Shown here: positions 15,945 through 22,940 of the stretch, piece after piece | How the letters are laid out: every line of letters begins with the position of its first letter | Position numbering within the stretch: the stretch's first letter is position 1 | Source of the DNA: Catenuloplanes atrovinosus | GTDB lineage: Bacteria > Actinomycetota > Actinomycetes > Mycobacteriales > Micromonosporaceae | DNA: 64,000 nt | Assembly (NCBI RefSeq): GCF_031458235.1 | Contig: NZ_JAVDYB010000001.1 | Coordinates: forward strand, 5,814,001-5,878,000 | Direction of reading: 5' to 3' | Notes under the pieces: model-generated | The model's database searches: none | Told to the model about the DNA's origin: nothing | Seen by the model: the letters and a program-made list of their open reading frames with translations, nothing else | Position numbers and translations under genes: made by a program

Positions 15945-16502
15945 ATGAGCACCAGCAAGCAGCGCTTCGACCCGGACGAGCCGGGGCCGGCGGCGGAGAG
16001 CCTGAACGCGATCGAGCGGGAGTGGCCGCTGATCCAGGCCGAGATGGAACTCGTCGCGGCGGAGATCCGGGTGTTGACGGCGGAGCCGTCGCCGTCCGCG
16101 AACGAGTGGCGCCGGCTGCGGCTCGCCGAGCGCCGGGTGCTGCACGAGGCGGCCGTTCTGGTCGCCCGGCTGACCGAGTCGTCCGGCCGGGCGGCGTGCC
16201 ACCGCAGGTCCACGCGGACCTCACTGACCTTGCCCGGCCACGGGCTTTCGTGGCATCGAACCGGATTGGAGGCTCCGATGAGTCTCGGAATCTTCTCCCT
16301 CATCCTGCTCGGGCTGCTCGCGGTGCTCGTCACCGATCGCAGGACGCGTGGTCGGATCGTGTGTGCGGCGCTGTGCGCGTTCATGCTCGGCCTGGTCGTC
16401 GCCGGGTCGAACGGGGTGCTGACGAAACCGGCGCATGCGCTGGTCGACGGTGTCCGGTCGGGCATGACCGCGATCGGGAACTCGCTGGGTGGTAGCGAGT
16501 GA
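15945..16502 (+). CDS. DUF6284-like protein reading into membrane protein
   Basis: From ATG 15945 one frame runs for 185 codons. The first 85 residues (LNAIEREWPLIQAEMELVAAEI and a WRRLRLAERRVLHEAA helix) look like the small helical DUF6284 proteins found beside AICE transfer genes. The middle (CHRRSTRTSLTLPGHGLSW) does not look like conserved protein. The last 74 residues, from Met 16278, form a separate small membrane protein with its own ribosome-binding site. Normally these are two genes, so a stop codon has probably been lost or a frameshift has joined them. The first gene of the transfer operon, it lies directly behind the operator at 15874-15898. Confidence 0.5.
   Translation: MSTSKQRFDPDEPGPAAESLNAIEREWPLIQAEMELVAAEIRVLTAEPSPSANEWRRLRLAERRVLHEAAVLVARLTESSGRAACHRRSTRTSLTLPGHGLSWHRTGLEAPMSLGIFSLILLGLLAVLVTDRRTRGRIVCAALCAFMLGLVVAGSNGVLTKPAHALVDGVRSGMTAIGNSLGGSE
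16278..16502 (+). CDS. Small membrane protein (internal start)
   Basis: 74 aa from ATG 16278, with ggagg 7 nt upstream. Two hydrophobic segments (MSLGIFSLILLGLLAVLV and VCAALCAFMLGLVVAG) are separated by a basic loop TDRRTRGR. The C terminus is amphipathic. It is in frame with the preceding DUF6284-like segment. Its stop overlaps the next start as GTGA (16499-16502). Small membrane proteins of this sort accompany SpdB-type genes in AICE transfer operons and may aid intramycelial spread. Confidence 0.6.
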   Translation: MSLGIFSLILLGLLAVLVTDRRTRGRIVCAALCAFMLGLVVAGSNGVLTKPAHALVDGVRSGMTAIGNSLGGSE

Positions 16503-17251
16503 CGTACAACCAGTTGGTCCGGCTGCGGTGGGGCGTGCGGGGCGCGCTGGCGCTCGGCGTCGCGACTTCAGTCGCGGCGAACGTCCTGCACGCCGAGCCG
16601 AACCCGATCTCGCAGGCCATCGCGGCGTGGCCGCCGCTCGCGCTGCTGCTCACCGTCGAGCTGATCTCCCGGGTGCCGGTGCATCGGCGCGGGCTCGCGG
16701 TGGTGCGCATGGCGGCGACGGCCCTGATCGCGGGGATCGCGGCGTGGGTGTCGTACTGGCACATGGCGGGTGTCGCGGCCCGCTACGGCGAGGACGGCGC
16801 GGCGCCGTACCTGATCCCGATCTCGGTTGACGGGCTGGTCGTCGTCGCGTCCGTCTGCCTGGTCGAACTCTCCGGCCGCATCCAAGCGGCCACGGCACCT
16901 CTCCCCGAAGCCGCGTCACCACCCGAGGAAAGTCCGGCACCAGCCCCGGAAAAGACGGACACAACAACGGACACGAGCCCGGACATCGGTACGGCGTTCG
17001 CGCCGGATGCGGGCGAGGAGCCGCAGCCCGAAACCGTCGGCGACAGCGACGACGAAAGTCCGGACACCGCGCACCGGCCGGAGCCCGCCGTGGTTCGGAA
17101 GCCGAAGCGCAAGCGGGACACCGCGTCCGCGGTCGCCCGGCTGCGCGAGCGCCATCCCGACATGAGTGCGGTCGAGATCGCGCGGCGGGTCGGGGTCACC
17201 GATCGGACGGTGCGCCGGCATCTGCGTACCCCCGTGATCGAAGCCGCATGA
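16499..17251 (+). CDS. SpdB-like DUF2637 membrane protein with C-terminal HTH
   Basis: This 250-aa protein begins at GTG 16499. The N-terminal 120 residues carry about four membrane spans (ALALGVATSVAANV, PPLALLLTVELI, AATALIAGIAAWVSYW, SVDGLVVVASVCLVEL). This matches the DUF2637 proteins of actinomycete conjugative elements, related to SpdB spread proteins. An acidic, Pro/Glu/Thr-rich linker (about residues 130-205) leads to a basic helix-turn-helix: DMSAVEIARRVGVTDRTVRR near residue 222. The combination of membrane and DNA-binding parts suggests that it tethers element DNA at the membrane during hyphal spread, which is inference. Confidence 0.75.
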   Translation: MTYNQLVRLRWGVRGALALGVATSVAANVLHAEPNPISQAIAAWPPLALLLTVELISRVPVHRRGLAVVRMAATALIAGIAAWVSYWHMAGVAARYGEDGAAPYLIPISVDGLVVVASVCLVELSGRIQAATAPLPEAASPPEESPAPAPEKTDTTTDTSPDIGTAFAPDAGEEPQPETVGDSDDESPDTAHRPEPAVVRKPKRKRDTASAVARLRERHPDMSAVEIARRVGVTDRTVRRHLRTPVIEAA

Positions 17252-17265
17252 AGGAGACCTCTCGG

Positions 17266-17610
17266 ATGAGTGCGACCGCACGACACCTCGCCTTCGCGCT
17301 CGAAGCGCTGGGCGAGACCACGAACGACGTCGCGGAGTTCCTGGCCGCAGGCGGATGGACCGGTCTTCGCAGCGACGGGCGGGCCTGCCCGATCGCGATC
17401 TACCTCAGCAGCGTCGTGCCGAACATCAGCGACGTGTACGTCACGCCGTACGAGCTGGTGGTCGTCACGGGTGACGGCGAGGAGATCGACACCGCGTTGC
17501 CGGTCGGGCCGTCCGACTTCGTGTCGGCGTTCGACGACGGCGCGTACGACGATCTCGCGGCCGTGATCACGGATGAGTTCGGCGAGGTTACCGACGACCT
17601 CGAACGGTAG
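17266..17610 (+). CDS. Small hypothetical transfer-region protein
   Basis: About 114 aa from ATG 17266, with aaggag 9 nt upstream. An alternative ATG at 17248 overlaps the previous stop. The protein is acidic, with an N-terminal helix (ARHLAFALEALGETTNDVAEFLAAGG; quoted as ARHLAFALEALGET and VAEFLAAGG) followed by beta segments (ISDVYVTPYELVVVTGDGEE). The family is not recognised. A terminator hairpin at 17617-17662 separates it from the translocase gene. Confidence 0.6.
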   Translation: MSATARHLAFALEALGETTNDVAEFLAAGGWTGLRSDGRACPIAIYLSSVVPNISDVYVTPYELVVVTGDGEEIDTALPVGPSDFVSAFDDGAYDDLAAVITDEFGEVTDDLER

Positions 17611-17616
17611 CTCCGC

Positions 17617-17662
17617 CCGGGGCGCGGCCATTCGGCCTCGCAAACCTCCGGCCGCGCCCCGG
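17617..17662. terminator. Terminator hairpin before translocase gene
   Basis: A perfect 13-bp stem (ccggggcgcggcc and complement) with a 20-nt loop lies between the gene ending at 17610 and the translocase at 17707. It may partly uncouple translocase expression from the upstream operon. Confidence 0.6.
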
Positions 17663-17706
17663 CCTCCTCGTCAGCCCTCGAAGAGACCTCTGCGGAGGAG
17701 ACCATC

Positions 17707-19797
17707 ATGACAAGCCCAGATGACTTCGATTGGGCTCGGCACGAAGCCGAGCTGACCGGCGGGCCGCCGCCGGTCGATACGCCGGAAGCGCTGGCGCCGC
17801 AGCGATGGAGCGCGGCCGGTCTGCGGGCGGCGAAGCGCCGGCCGATCATCCCGGCGTGGGCGCGGTCCCGCACGGAACTGAAGATCCAGGCGCGGTGGGT
17901 GGTCGCGTACTACACCCACGTCTGGGCCTACCACCTGACGCGCAGCCCGAAGTACGCGGCGAAACTCGTCGTCCGGGCGCCGCGCGGCGCGGTCCGGCTC
18001 GTCGCCGGCACGGCCCGGTGGGTGGCCGACGCGGAGGGCGCTCCGGTGCGGGCGGCGGCGGTGCGCCGGGAGAATGCGGAGGAGTACCTGAAGCTGTCCC
18101 GGCAGCGGGACGCGCGGGTACGGCTCCGGACCGCGTTACTGGTCGCGTTCGTAGTCGGCGGGACGGCTACGGCCGGGCTGCTGGTGGTCGCCGGGACGGA
18201 AGCCGCCTGGTATGCGGTGCTCGTCGCCGTGGTGGCGGTGCTCGGCGTGGCGGGCACGCCGGCGGACCGGCCGCTCGTCGACACCGCGGTCTCGACGACG
18301 CGGGCGCCGAACCTCACCTCCGATGTGGTCCTCTCCGCGCTCGGCGCGATCGGTGTCGCGGGCATCAATCAGGCGATCTCCCGTCGTGGGCTTCAGGACG
18401 CGATCCGGTTCGCGGAGCCGATCAGCCGGGACGGTCCCGGATGGCGCGCCGTCGTCGATCTGCCGCCGGGGGTCACGGTTGACCAGGTCGTGGAGAAGCG
18501 GAAGGAGCTGGCGTCCGCGCTGAGCCGGCCGCTCGGGTGCGTGTGGCCGGAGGGCAACGTTGAAGTGCACCCGGGCCGGCTGGTGCTGTGGGTCGGAGAC
18601 GAGGATCTGTCGAAGGCCGAGCAGCCGGCGTGGCCGCTGCTGAAGGATGGGACGGCGAGCCTGTTCCGGCCGGTGCCTTTCGGAACCGACCAGCGAGGGC
18701 AGCCGGTCGGGGTGACGCTGATGTTCGCCTCGATGGTGATCGGGTCGATTCCGCGGATGGGCAAGACGGTGGCCGCGCGGCTGCTGTTGCTCGCGGCGGC
18801 GCTCGACGTGCTCGCGGAGATCCACGCGTACGACCTGAAGGGCATGGGAGACCTGGCCCCGGTCGAGCCGGTCTGCCATCGCTACCGCGCCGGGTCCGAT
18901 GACGACGATGTCGCGTATGGGCTGGCGGACATGCGGGAGCTGTCGGCGGAGCTGGCGCGGCGGGCGCGGGTCCTGCGGGAGTTGCCGCGGGAGCTGTGCC
19001 CCGAATCGAAGATCACGCCGGAGCTGGCCGCGCGCACGGCGTACCGGCTGCATCCGATCTTGATCGTGGTGGACGAACCCCAACGGTGGTTCGAGCACTC
19101 CGAGTATGGCGAGGAACTGCGGGAGATCGCGGAGGACCTGGTCCGGCGCGGGCCGGCGGCGGGGATCATCGCGGTGTTCGCCACGCAGCGGCCCGACGCG
19201 AAGTCGCTGCCCACAGGGATCTCGGGCAACGCGGTGCTGCGGTTCTGCCTCAAGGTCATGGGGCAGATGGAGAACGACATGGTGCTCGGGACCAGCGCGT
19301 ATCGCAACGGCCTGCGGGCGACCATGTTCAGCCGGCGCGACCTCGGGATCGGGTATCTCGCCGGGGAAGGCGACGAGCCGCAGATCACCCGGACCTACAA
19401 CGTCGACGGGCCGGCGGCCGAGGTGGTGGTGCGGCGGGCGCGGGCGCTGCGGGAGAACGCGGGGCGGATCACCGGGCACGCGCTCGGCGAGGAGTTCGCG
19501 CCGGCGGCCGTCGCCTCCGTCTCGGTGCTCGACGACATCGCGGCCGTGGTGCTGAGCGGCGAGACGAAAGTCTGGTGCGAGACCGTCGCGGCGCGGCTGG
19601 CGCAGTTGCGGCCGGATGCCTACGCGGGCTGGGACAGCGAACAGGTGACGGTGGCGCTCAAGCCGTACCGGGTCAAGGTCCGCCAGGTCTGGGGGACCGA
19701 CCGAAGCACCGGGCTCGGCGCGAACCGGCGCGGGTTCGAGAGAGCGCAGCTCCTCGCGGCCATCGCGGAACGTAACCGGCGACGAGACGCCGGATAG
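17707..19797 (+). CDS. FtsK/SpoIIIE-type conjugative DNA translocase (TraSA-like)
   Basis: This 696-aa protein starts at ATG 17707 after tgcggagg. Two membrane spans lie at about residues 139-160 and 162-182 (ALLVAFVVGGTATAGLLVVAG and WYAVLVAVVAVLGVAG, with the span boundaries approximate). The motor domain has Walker A IPRMGKTV near residue 352 and Walker B ILIVVDEPQ near 451. FATQRPDAKSLPTGI follows, as in FtsK-family motors. It is the single protein needed for double-stranded DNA transfer in AICEs such as pSAM2 (TraSA) and in Streptomyces plasmids (TraB). The C-terminal 70 residues could form the DNA-recognition winged helix. A CTAG-rich repeat region immediately downstream may be its recognition site. 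Confidence 0.88.
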   Translation: MTSPDDFDWARHEAELTGGPPPVDTPEALAPQRWSAAGLRAAKRRPIIPAWARSRTELKIQARWVVAYYTHVWAYHLTRSPKYAAKLVVRAPRGAVRLVAGTARWVADAEGAPVRAAAVRRENAEEYLKLSRQRDARVRLRTALLVAFVVGGTATAGLLVVAGTEAAWYAVLVAVVAVLGVAGTPADRPLVDTAVSTTRAPNLTSDVVLSALGAIGVAGINQAISRRGLQDAIRFAEPISRDGPGWRAVVDLPPGVTVDQVVEKRKELASALSRPLGCVWPEGNVEVHPGRLVLWVGDEDLSKAEQPAWPLLKDGTASLFRPVPFGTDQRGQPVGVTLMFASMVIGSIPRMGKTVAARLLLLAAALDVLAEIHAYDLKGMGDLAPVEPVCHRYRAGSDDDDVAYGLADMRELSAELARRARVLRELPRELCPESKITPELAARTAYRLHPILIVVDEPQRWFEHSEYGEELREIAEDLVRRGPAAGIIAVFATQRPDAKSLPTGISGNAVLRFCLKVMGQMENDMVLGTSAYRNGLRATMFSRRDLGIGYLAGEGDEPQITRTYNVDGPAAEVVVRRARALRENAGRITGHALGEEFAPAAVASVSVLDDIAAVVLSGETKVWCETVAARLAQLRPDAYAGWDSEQVTVALKPYRVKVRQVWGTDRSTGLGANRRGFERAQLLAAIAERNRRRDAG

Positions 19798-19806
19798 GCC
19801 GCTTGT

Positions 19807-19960
19807 GGTGCTAGGTCTAGTACCCGCGGGCCGCTAGACCTAGCACCTCCGCTAGCAGGCTCTAACCCCATCTACCAGGACGCTAGCAACCTAGCGGCTC
19901 TCCCCTCGCACGCCCTGAAACCGGCAACGGAGGCGCTCGTGCACCCCTCTCACCTGCTAG
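19807..19960. repeat. CTAG-rich inverted repeat cluster, candidate clt locus
   Basis: A perfect 14-bp inverted repeat (ggtgctaggtctag, 19807-19820, and its complement, 19834-19847) encloses 13 nt containing cccgcggg. Within 19811-19960 there are eight CTAG tetramers, which is remarkable in such G+C-rich DNA. It sits 9 bp behind the translocase stop. Streptomyces conjugative elements carry the cis-acting clt locus, with short repeats bound by TraB, close to tra. A transcription terminator is the simpler alternative for the hairpin alone. Confidence 0.5.
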
Positions 19961-20190
19961 AGACCCTGCTCTGCACAATCCCTGTCCTCGTCACCATCGG
20001 TTACTTCGGCTTCTGCCGGATCAGCCCGTTCGGGCGGTGTCGTGTCTGCCGGGGCACCGGCCGGGCGCGGCGCCAGTACGGCCGAGTCAGCCGGGCGTGC
20101 CGGCGGTGCGACGGCACCGGGCTCCGCGTGCGGACCGGCACCCGCGCGATCAACCGAGCCGCGCGGCTCTACCGCGACGGCGCGAGCTGA
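19939..20190 (+). CDS. Small membrane-anchored DnaJ-type zinc-finger protein
   Basis: 83 aa from GTG 19939, with acggagg upstream. The N terminus has one membrane segment (LLCTIPVLVTIGYFGF). Two CxxCxGxG units follow: CRVCRGTG and CRRCDGTG, as in the zinc-binding repeats of DnaJ. It ends in a basic tail. Proteins of this kind are common next to AICE tra genes. Their role is unknown; the zinc units suggest protein or nucleic-acid binding at the membrane. Confidence 0.72.
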   Translation: MHPSHLLETLLCTIPVLVTIGYFGFCRISPFGRCRVCRGTGRARRQYGRVSRACRRCDGTGLRVRTGTRAINRAARLYRDGAS

Positions 20191-20204
20191 GCGGGCGGCC
20201 CGTC

Positions 20205-20435
20205 ATGGCGAAGCACCAACGAGCGCTCCGCATCGACCTGGGCGACGGGCTTGGGCTCGTCGAGCTGCGCCGGGGCACCGACGAAGACGGCGGGACATGT
20301 GCGGAGATCCGCTTACGAATCCCGCTCGCCGACAGCAAAGCCGCCGCGCGGCGGCAGCTGATCGCGCTTCTTCCCCACCTTCGACACCTTGCAGCCGACG
20401 TGGCCGCGCGCCGGCGGCCCGCACCACGGCATTAA
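20205..20435 (+). CDS. Small hypothetical protein
   Basis: 76 aa from ATG 20205. A beta-type N terminus (ALRIDLGDGLGLVELRRG) is followed by a basic helix (AARRQLIALLPHLRHLAADVAARR; read as AARRQLIALLPHLR and LAADVAARR). It lies between the zinc-finger gene and the replication stub. No known family. The start lacks a strong ribosome-binding site. Confidence 0.5.
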   Translation: MAKHQRALRIDLGDGLGLVELRRGTDEDGGTCAEIRLRIPLADSKAAARRQLIALLPHLRHLAADVAARRRPAPRH

Positions 20436-20461
20436 TCCGCAACCTTGAAAGGACTTTCGCG

Positions 20462-20662
20462 GTGAACGGAACGACCGTACGGGCGGTGCTCACCGCTACC
20501 GAACGGGGCTGGCCCGTCTTTCTGCTCGGCCGGTCGAAGCGACCGACCGCCAACTACCCAGGCTGTTACGAAGGCAGCGACTCCTCAGACCGGGAGGCCG
20601 TAACCGTGCGAACGACCAAGCTGCCCCACTCCATCTCTGCGTTCGACCACCAGGAGGAGCGC
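20462..20662 (+). pseudogene. Truncated prim-pol replication gene (N-terminal stub)
   Basis: GTG 20462 is preceded by gaaaggact. It starts a frame with RAVLTATERGWPVFLLGRSK and RPTANYPGC, the characteristic first residues of the bifunctional DNA primase/polymerase of AICEs (RGWPVFLLGRSKRP type). The catalytic prim-pol core (acidic triad) is absent. After about 36 residues the sequence becomes unrelated and runs in frame into the excisionase. Full AICE prim-pol proteins are several hundred residues long, so most of the gene has been deleted. The element may therefore no longer replicate after excision. Confidence 0.65.
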
Positions 20663-20869
20663 GTGCATGTCGCCGACGACCGAGTCGTGCTGACCGTCGA
20701 GGAAGCGGCCCAGCGGCTCGGCATCGGTCGAACCACCATGTACGCGCTCGTGATGAACGGCGAAATCCGCTCCGTCACGATCGGCCGGCTCCGCCGCGTC
20801 CCCGTCCGCTGTCTCGCCGAGTACGTCGATCACCTGCTCGACACCGACCCACCCCACACCGCGGCCTGA
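20663..20869 (+). CDS. xis: Excisionase (Xis), MerR-type HTH
   Basis: About 68 aa from GTG 20663, with aggagg 6 nt upstream; the same frame is open into the upstream prim-pol stub. The sequence LTVEEAAQRLGIGRTTMYALVMNGEI is typical of the excisionase helix-turn-helix (key segments LTVEEAAQRLGIGRTT and YALVMNG). It ends with an IGRLRRVPV wing and CLAEYVDHL. Excisionases direct the integrase toward attL x attR recombination. It lies 13 bp before the integrase gene, the standard AICE arrangement. Confidence 0.82.
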   Translation: MHVADDRVVLTVEEAAQRLGIGRTTMYALVMNGEIRSVTIGRLRRVPVRCLAEYVDHLLDTDPPHTAA

Positions 20870-20882
20870 AAGGGGTGCCAGC

Positions 20883-22181
20883 ATGGGAAAGCGCAAGCCG
20901 AACGGCGCATCCAGCATCTATCAGGGCAGCGACGGATCGTGGCACGGCCGCGTCACGGTCGGGGTGAAGGACGACGGCAAGCCCGATCGCCGGCACGTCC
21001 GGGGCAGGACCGAGGCCGAGGTCACGAAGAAGGTTCGGCAGTTGGAGCGGGACCGGGACCAGGGCACGGTTCGCACGGCCGGGCAGCGCTACACGATCGG
21101 CTCCTGGTTGGCGCACTGGGTCGAGACGATCGCGGCGCCATCGGTCCGCCCGACCACGCTCGCCGGCTACCGTACCGCCGTCTATCGGCACCTCATCCCC
21201 GGTCTGGGGGCTCATCGGATCGAGCGATTGTCGCCGGAGCACGTGGAGAAGCTGTACGCCAAGCTTCGCCGCGACGGACACGCTCCCGGCACCGTCCACC
21301 ACATCCACCGCACGCTGAGGACGGCGCTCAACGTCGCGGTACGCCGTGGCCATCTCAACCGCAACGCCGCGTCGCTCGCGAAGGCTCCACGGCTCGATGA
21401 GCACGAGATCGAGCCGTTCACCGTCGAGGAGGCGCAACGCCTGCTCGCTGTGGCCGCGACGCGTCGGAACGGCGTTCGCTTCGCCTTGGCGCTCGCGCTG
21501 GGCCTCCGCAAGGGTGAGGCGCTGGGCCTCAAGTGGCGCCGAATCGACCTGGAGCGCGGACTGCTTCGTACACCGAAGCAGCTCCAGCGGCACCGATGGG
21601 AGCACGGTTGCGGCGATCCTCGGGCTTGTGGCGCGGCGCGCCACAAGCGGGAGCCCTGCCCGAAGGACTGTCGCCGGCATCAGCGGGCGTGCCCTCCCCC
21701 GTGCCCGCCGACCTGCACCCGGCACGCGAGTAGTTGCCCGGATCGACACGGCGGGGGCCTCCGAGAGGTCGACGTGAAGTCCCGCGCCGGCCGCCGGGGT
21801 GTGGGTATCCCGGCGCCGCTGATCAAGGCGCTGAGGGAGCACCGGGAGGCACAGAAGAAAGAACGCGAGAAGGCGGCGGATCTCTGGGAGGAAGGCGACT
21901 GGGTATTCACCCAGGAGAACGGCCGCCCGATTGATCCCCGTGCCGATCACGACGCTTGGAAGGCACTACTGAAGGAGGCCGGTATGCGGGACGCGCGGCT
22001 GCACGATGCCCGGCACACGGCGGCGACGATGCTGCTCGTGCTCGGCGTGCCGGTGCGGGCCGTCATGGAGATCATGGGCTGGTCGCAGATGTCGATGAGC
22101 ACGCGGTACCAGCACCTCACGCCACAGCTCATCGACGGCGTCGCCGGACAGGTGGCCGGCCTGCTCTGGGCACCGGAATGA
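20883..22181 (+). CDS. int: Site-specific tyrosine integrase
   Basis: A 432-aa integrase from ATG 20883, with aaaggggtgcc before it. It has an N-terminal SAM-like arm-binding domain, with an AP2-like start (GASSIYQGSDGSWHGRVTVG). The catalytic core includes Arg in LALGLRKGEALGL (near residue 207), HDARHTAATMLL (HxxR, near 375) and Tyr in MSTRYQHLTP (near 412). Between the first Arg and HxxR is an insert of about 50 residues with ten or so Cys and many His (HGCGDPRACGAARH...CPKDC...CPPPCPPTC). This looks like a zinc-binding module and is seen in some AICE integrases. It ends 30 bp before the attR repeat, as expected for integration into tRNA-Val. Confidence 0.93.
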   Translation: MGKRKPNGASSIYQGSDGSWHGRVTVGVKDDGKPDRRHVRGRTEAEVTKKVRQLERDRDQGTVRTAGQRYTIGSWLAHWVETIAAPSVRPTTLAGYRTAVYRHLIPGLGAHRIERLSPEHVEKLYAKLRRDGHAPGTVHHIHRTLRTALNVAVRRGHLNRNAASLAKAPRLDEHEIEPFTVEEAQRLLAVAATRRNGVRFALALALGLRKGEALGLKWRRIDLERGLLRTPKQLQRHRWEHGCGDPRACGAARHKREPCPKDCRRHQRACPPPCPPTCTRHASSCPDRHGGGLREVDVKSRAGRRGVGIPAPLIKALREHREAQKKEREKAADLWEEGDWVFTQENGRPIDPRADHDAWKALLKEAGMRDARLHDARHTAATMLLVLGVPVRAVMEIMGWSQMSMSTRYQHLTPQLIDGVAGQVAGLLWAPE

Positions 22182-22211
22182 GACCACCGGGTCACAACTG
22201 AGACCAGAAAT

Positions 22212-22308
22212 GAGACCGGGCGGGTCGCGACGATTGTCGCGGCCCGCCCTTGTGCTGGTCAGCCGGTGGGCGCAGCAGGGATCGAACCTGCGACCCTTCG
22301 CTTGTAAG
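22212..22308. repeat. attR: restored tRNA-Val 3' half plus terminator
   Basis: The partner of 4825-4921: 97 bp with 5 differences, and 47 bp (22262-22308) identical. It contains the tRNA 3' half through the anticodon loop. In this copy the match continues into a complete tRNA. Confidence 0.9.
22218..22249 (-). terminator. tRNA-Val terminator hairpin
   Basis: A 14-bp stem (gggcgggtcgcgac against gtcgcggcccgccc, one mismatch that becomes a G-U pair) with a gatt loop lies downstream of tRNA-Val on the minus strand. It also serves the convergent integrase gene. The same hairpin is present in attL, so the element carries its own terminator copy. Confidence 0.7.
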
Positions 22309-22338
22309 GCGAATGCTCTCCCGCTGAGCTATGCGCCC
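22267..22338 (-). tRNA. tRNA-Val (anticodon TAC)
   Basis: A 72-nt cloverleaf on the minus strand. The acceptor stem is GGGCGCA/TGCGCCC with discriminator A. The anticodon stem TTCGC/GCGAA holds loop CTTACAA, so the anticodon is UAC (valine, GUA). GGTTCGATCC forms the T arm. CCA is not encoded. The 3' half was restored by the integrated element: its displaced twin is at 4875-4921. Confidence 0.95.
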
Positions 22339-22369
22339 GGAACTTGCGTCAGCCTACCCTGCAAGTGGG

Positions 22370-22858
22370 TCAGAGGCGGAGTGAGGCCAGGGCCGCGCGC
22401 CAGGCGGATTGGTCGCGGGGGCGGGCGCGGTCTTGGAGTTCGGCGAAGCGGACGGTGCCGGTGGGGTCGATGATGAAGGTGCCGCGTTCGGCGGTGCCGC
22501 GTTGTTCGTCCAGGACGCCGTAGGTGCGGGCGACCTGGCCGTGCGGCCAGAAGTCGGCGAGCAGGGGGAAGGTGAAGCCCTCACGGTCGGCCCAGACGCG
22601 GTGGCTGAAGATCGAGTCGACGCTGACGGTCAGGACCTGAACGGTGTCGTTCTGGTACTCGTCCAGCCGGGACTGTAGTTCGTGGAACTCGCCCTGGCAG
22701 GTGTTGGTGAACGCCAGCGGGTAGAAGACCAGCAGGACCGCCCGGCCGCCGCGGTACGACGAGAGCCCGATCTCCTGGTTGTTCTGGTCGCGGAGCAGGA
22801 AGTCGGGTGCCGTCTCCCCCACCTGGATCACGGCCGCCGACCTCCCGTCGCTGGACAT
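22370..22858 (-). CDS. AhpE-type peroxiredoxin
   Basis: About 162 aa from ATG 22858; the frame is open to 22963 but upstream sequence is not protein-like. The peroxidatic site FYPLAFTNTCQGEF is the AhpE/1-Cys-like version of PxxxTxxC. GQVARTYGVLDEQRG and GTFIIDPTG are usual peroxiredoxin landmarks. It reduces peroxides in the cytosol using a thiol partner. It is downstream of the DUF3052 gene in the same orientation. These two are commonly neighbours of aceE in actinobacteria, whereas here aceE lies 7 kb away. Confidence 0.88.
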   Translation of the reverse strand: MSSDGRSAAVIQVGETAPDFLLRDQNNQEIGLSSYRGGRAVLLVFYPLAFTNTCQGEFHELQSRLDEYQNDTVQVLTVSVDSIFSHRVWADREGFTFPLLADFWPHGQVARTYGVLDEQRGTAERGTFIIDPTGTVRFAELQDRARPRDQSAWRAALASLRL

Positions 22859-22907
22859 GCTGAGCCGCGGCGGCACGGGCCCGGTGCCGCCGCGACGGTG
22901 AAACCAT

Positions 22908-22932
22908 CCGGCCGCTCGCGAGCAGCGGCCGG
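22908..22932 (-). terminator. Hairpin after DUF3052 gene
   Basis: A perfect 9-bp stem (ccggccgct/agcggccgg) with a 7-nt loop lies between DUF3052 (ending 22941) and ahpE (starting 22858) on the minus strand. It may terminate or attenuate read-through. No T-run follows. Confidence 0.5.
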
Positions 22933-22940
22933 CAAGCTTG

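Larger units (their letters stand above)
4922..22308. mobile_element. Integrated AICE in tRNA-Val (17.4 kb)
   Basis: The block between the two att copies has the hallmarks of an actinomycete integrative conjugative element. A tyrosine integrase lies next to the restored tRNA (20883-22181), with an excisionase, an FtsK-like single-protein DNA translocase, a SpdB-like protein and GntR/KorSA-type repressors. It also has Nudix proteins (pSAM2 immunity protein Pif is a Nudix protein) and a degraded prim-pol. The integrating element supplies the 3' half of the tRNA at the right end and leaves the displaced half at the left. Cargo includes an ABC-3C conflict system in clearly A+T-richer DNA at 5.7-9.7 kb. 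Because the replication gene is reduced to a stub, the element may be unable to replicate in the excised state. Confidence 0.88.
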
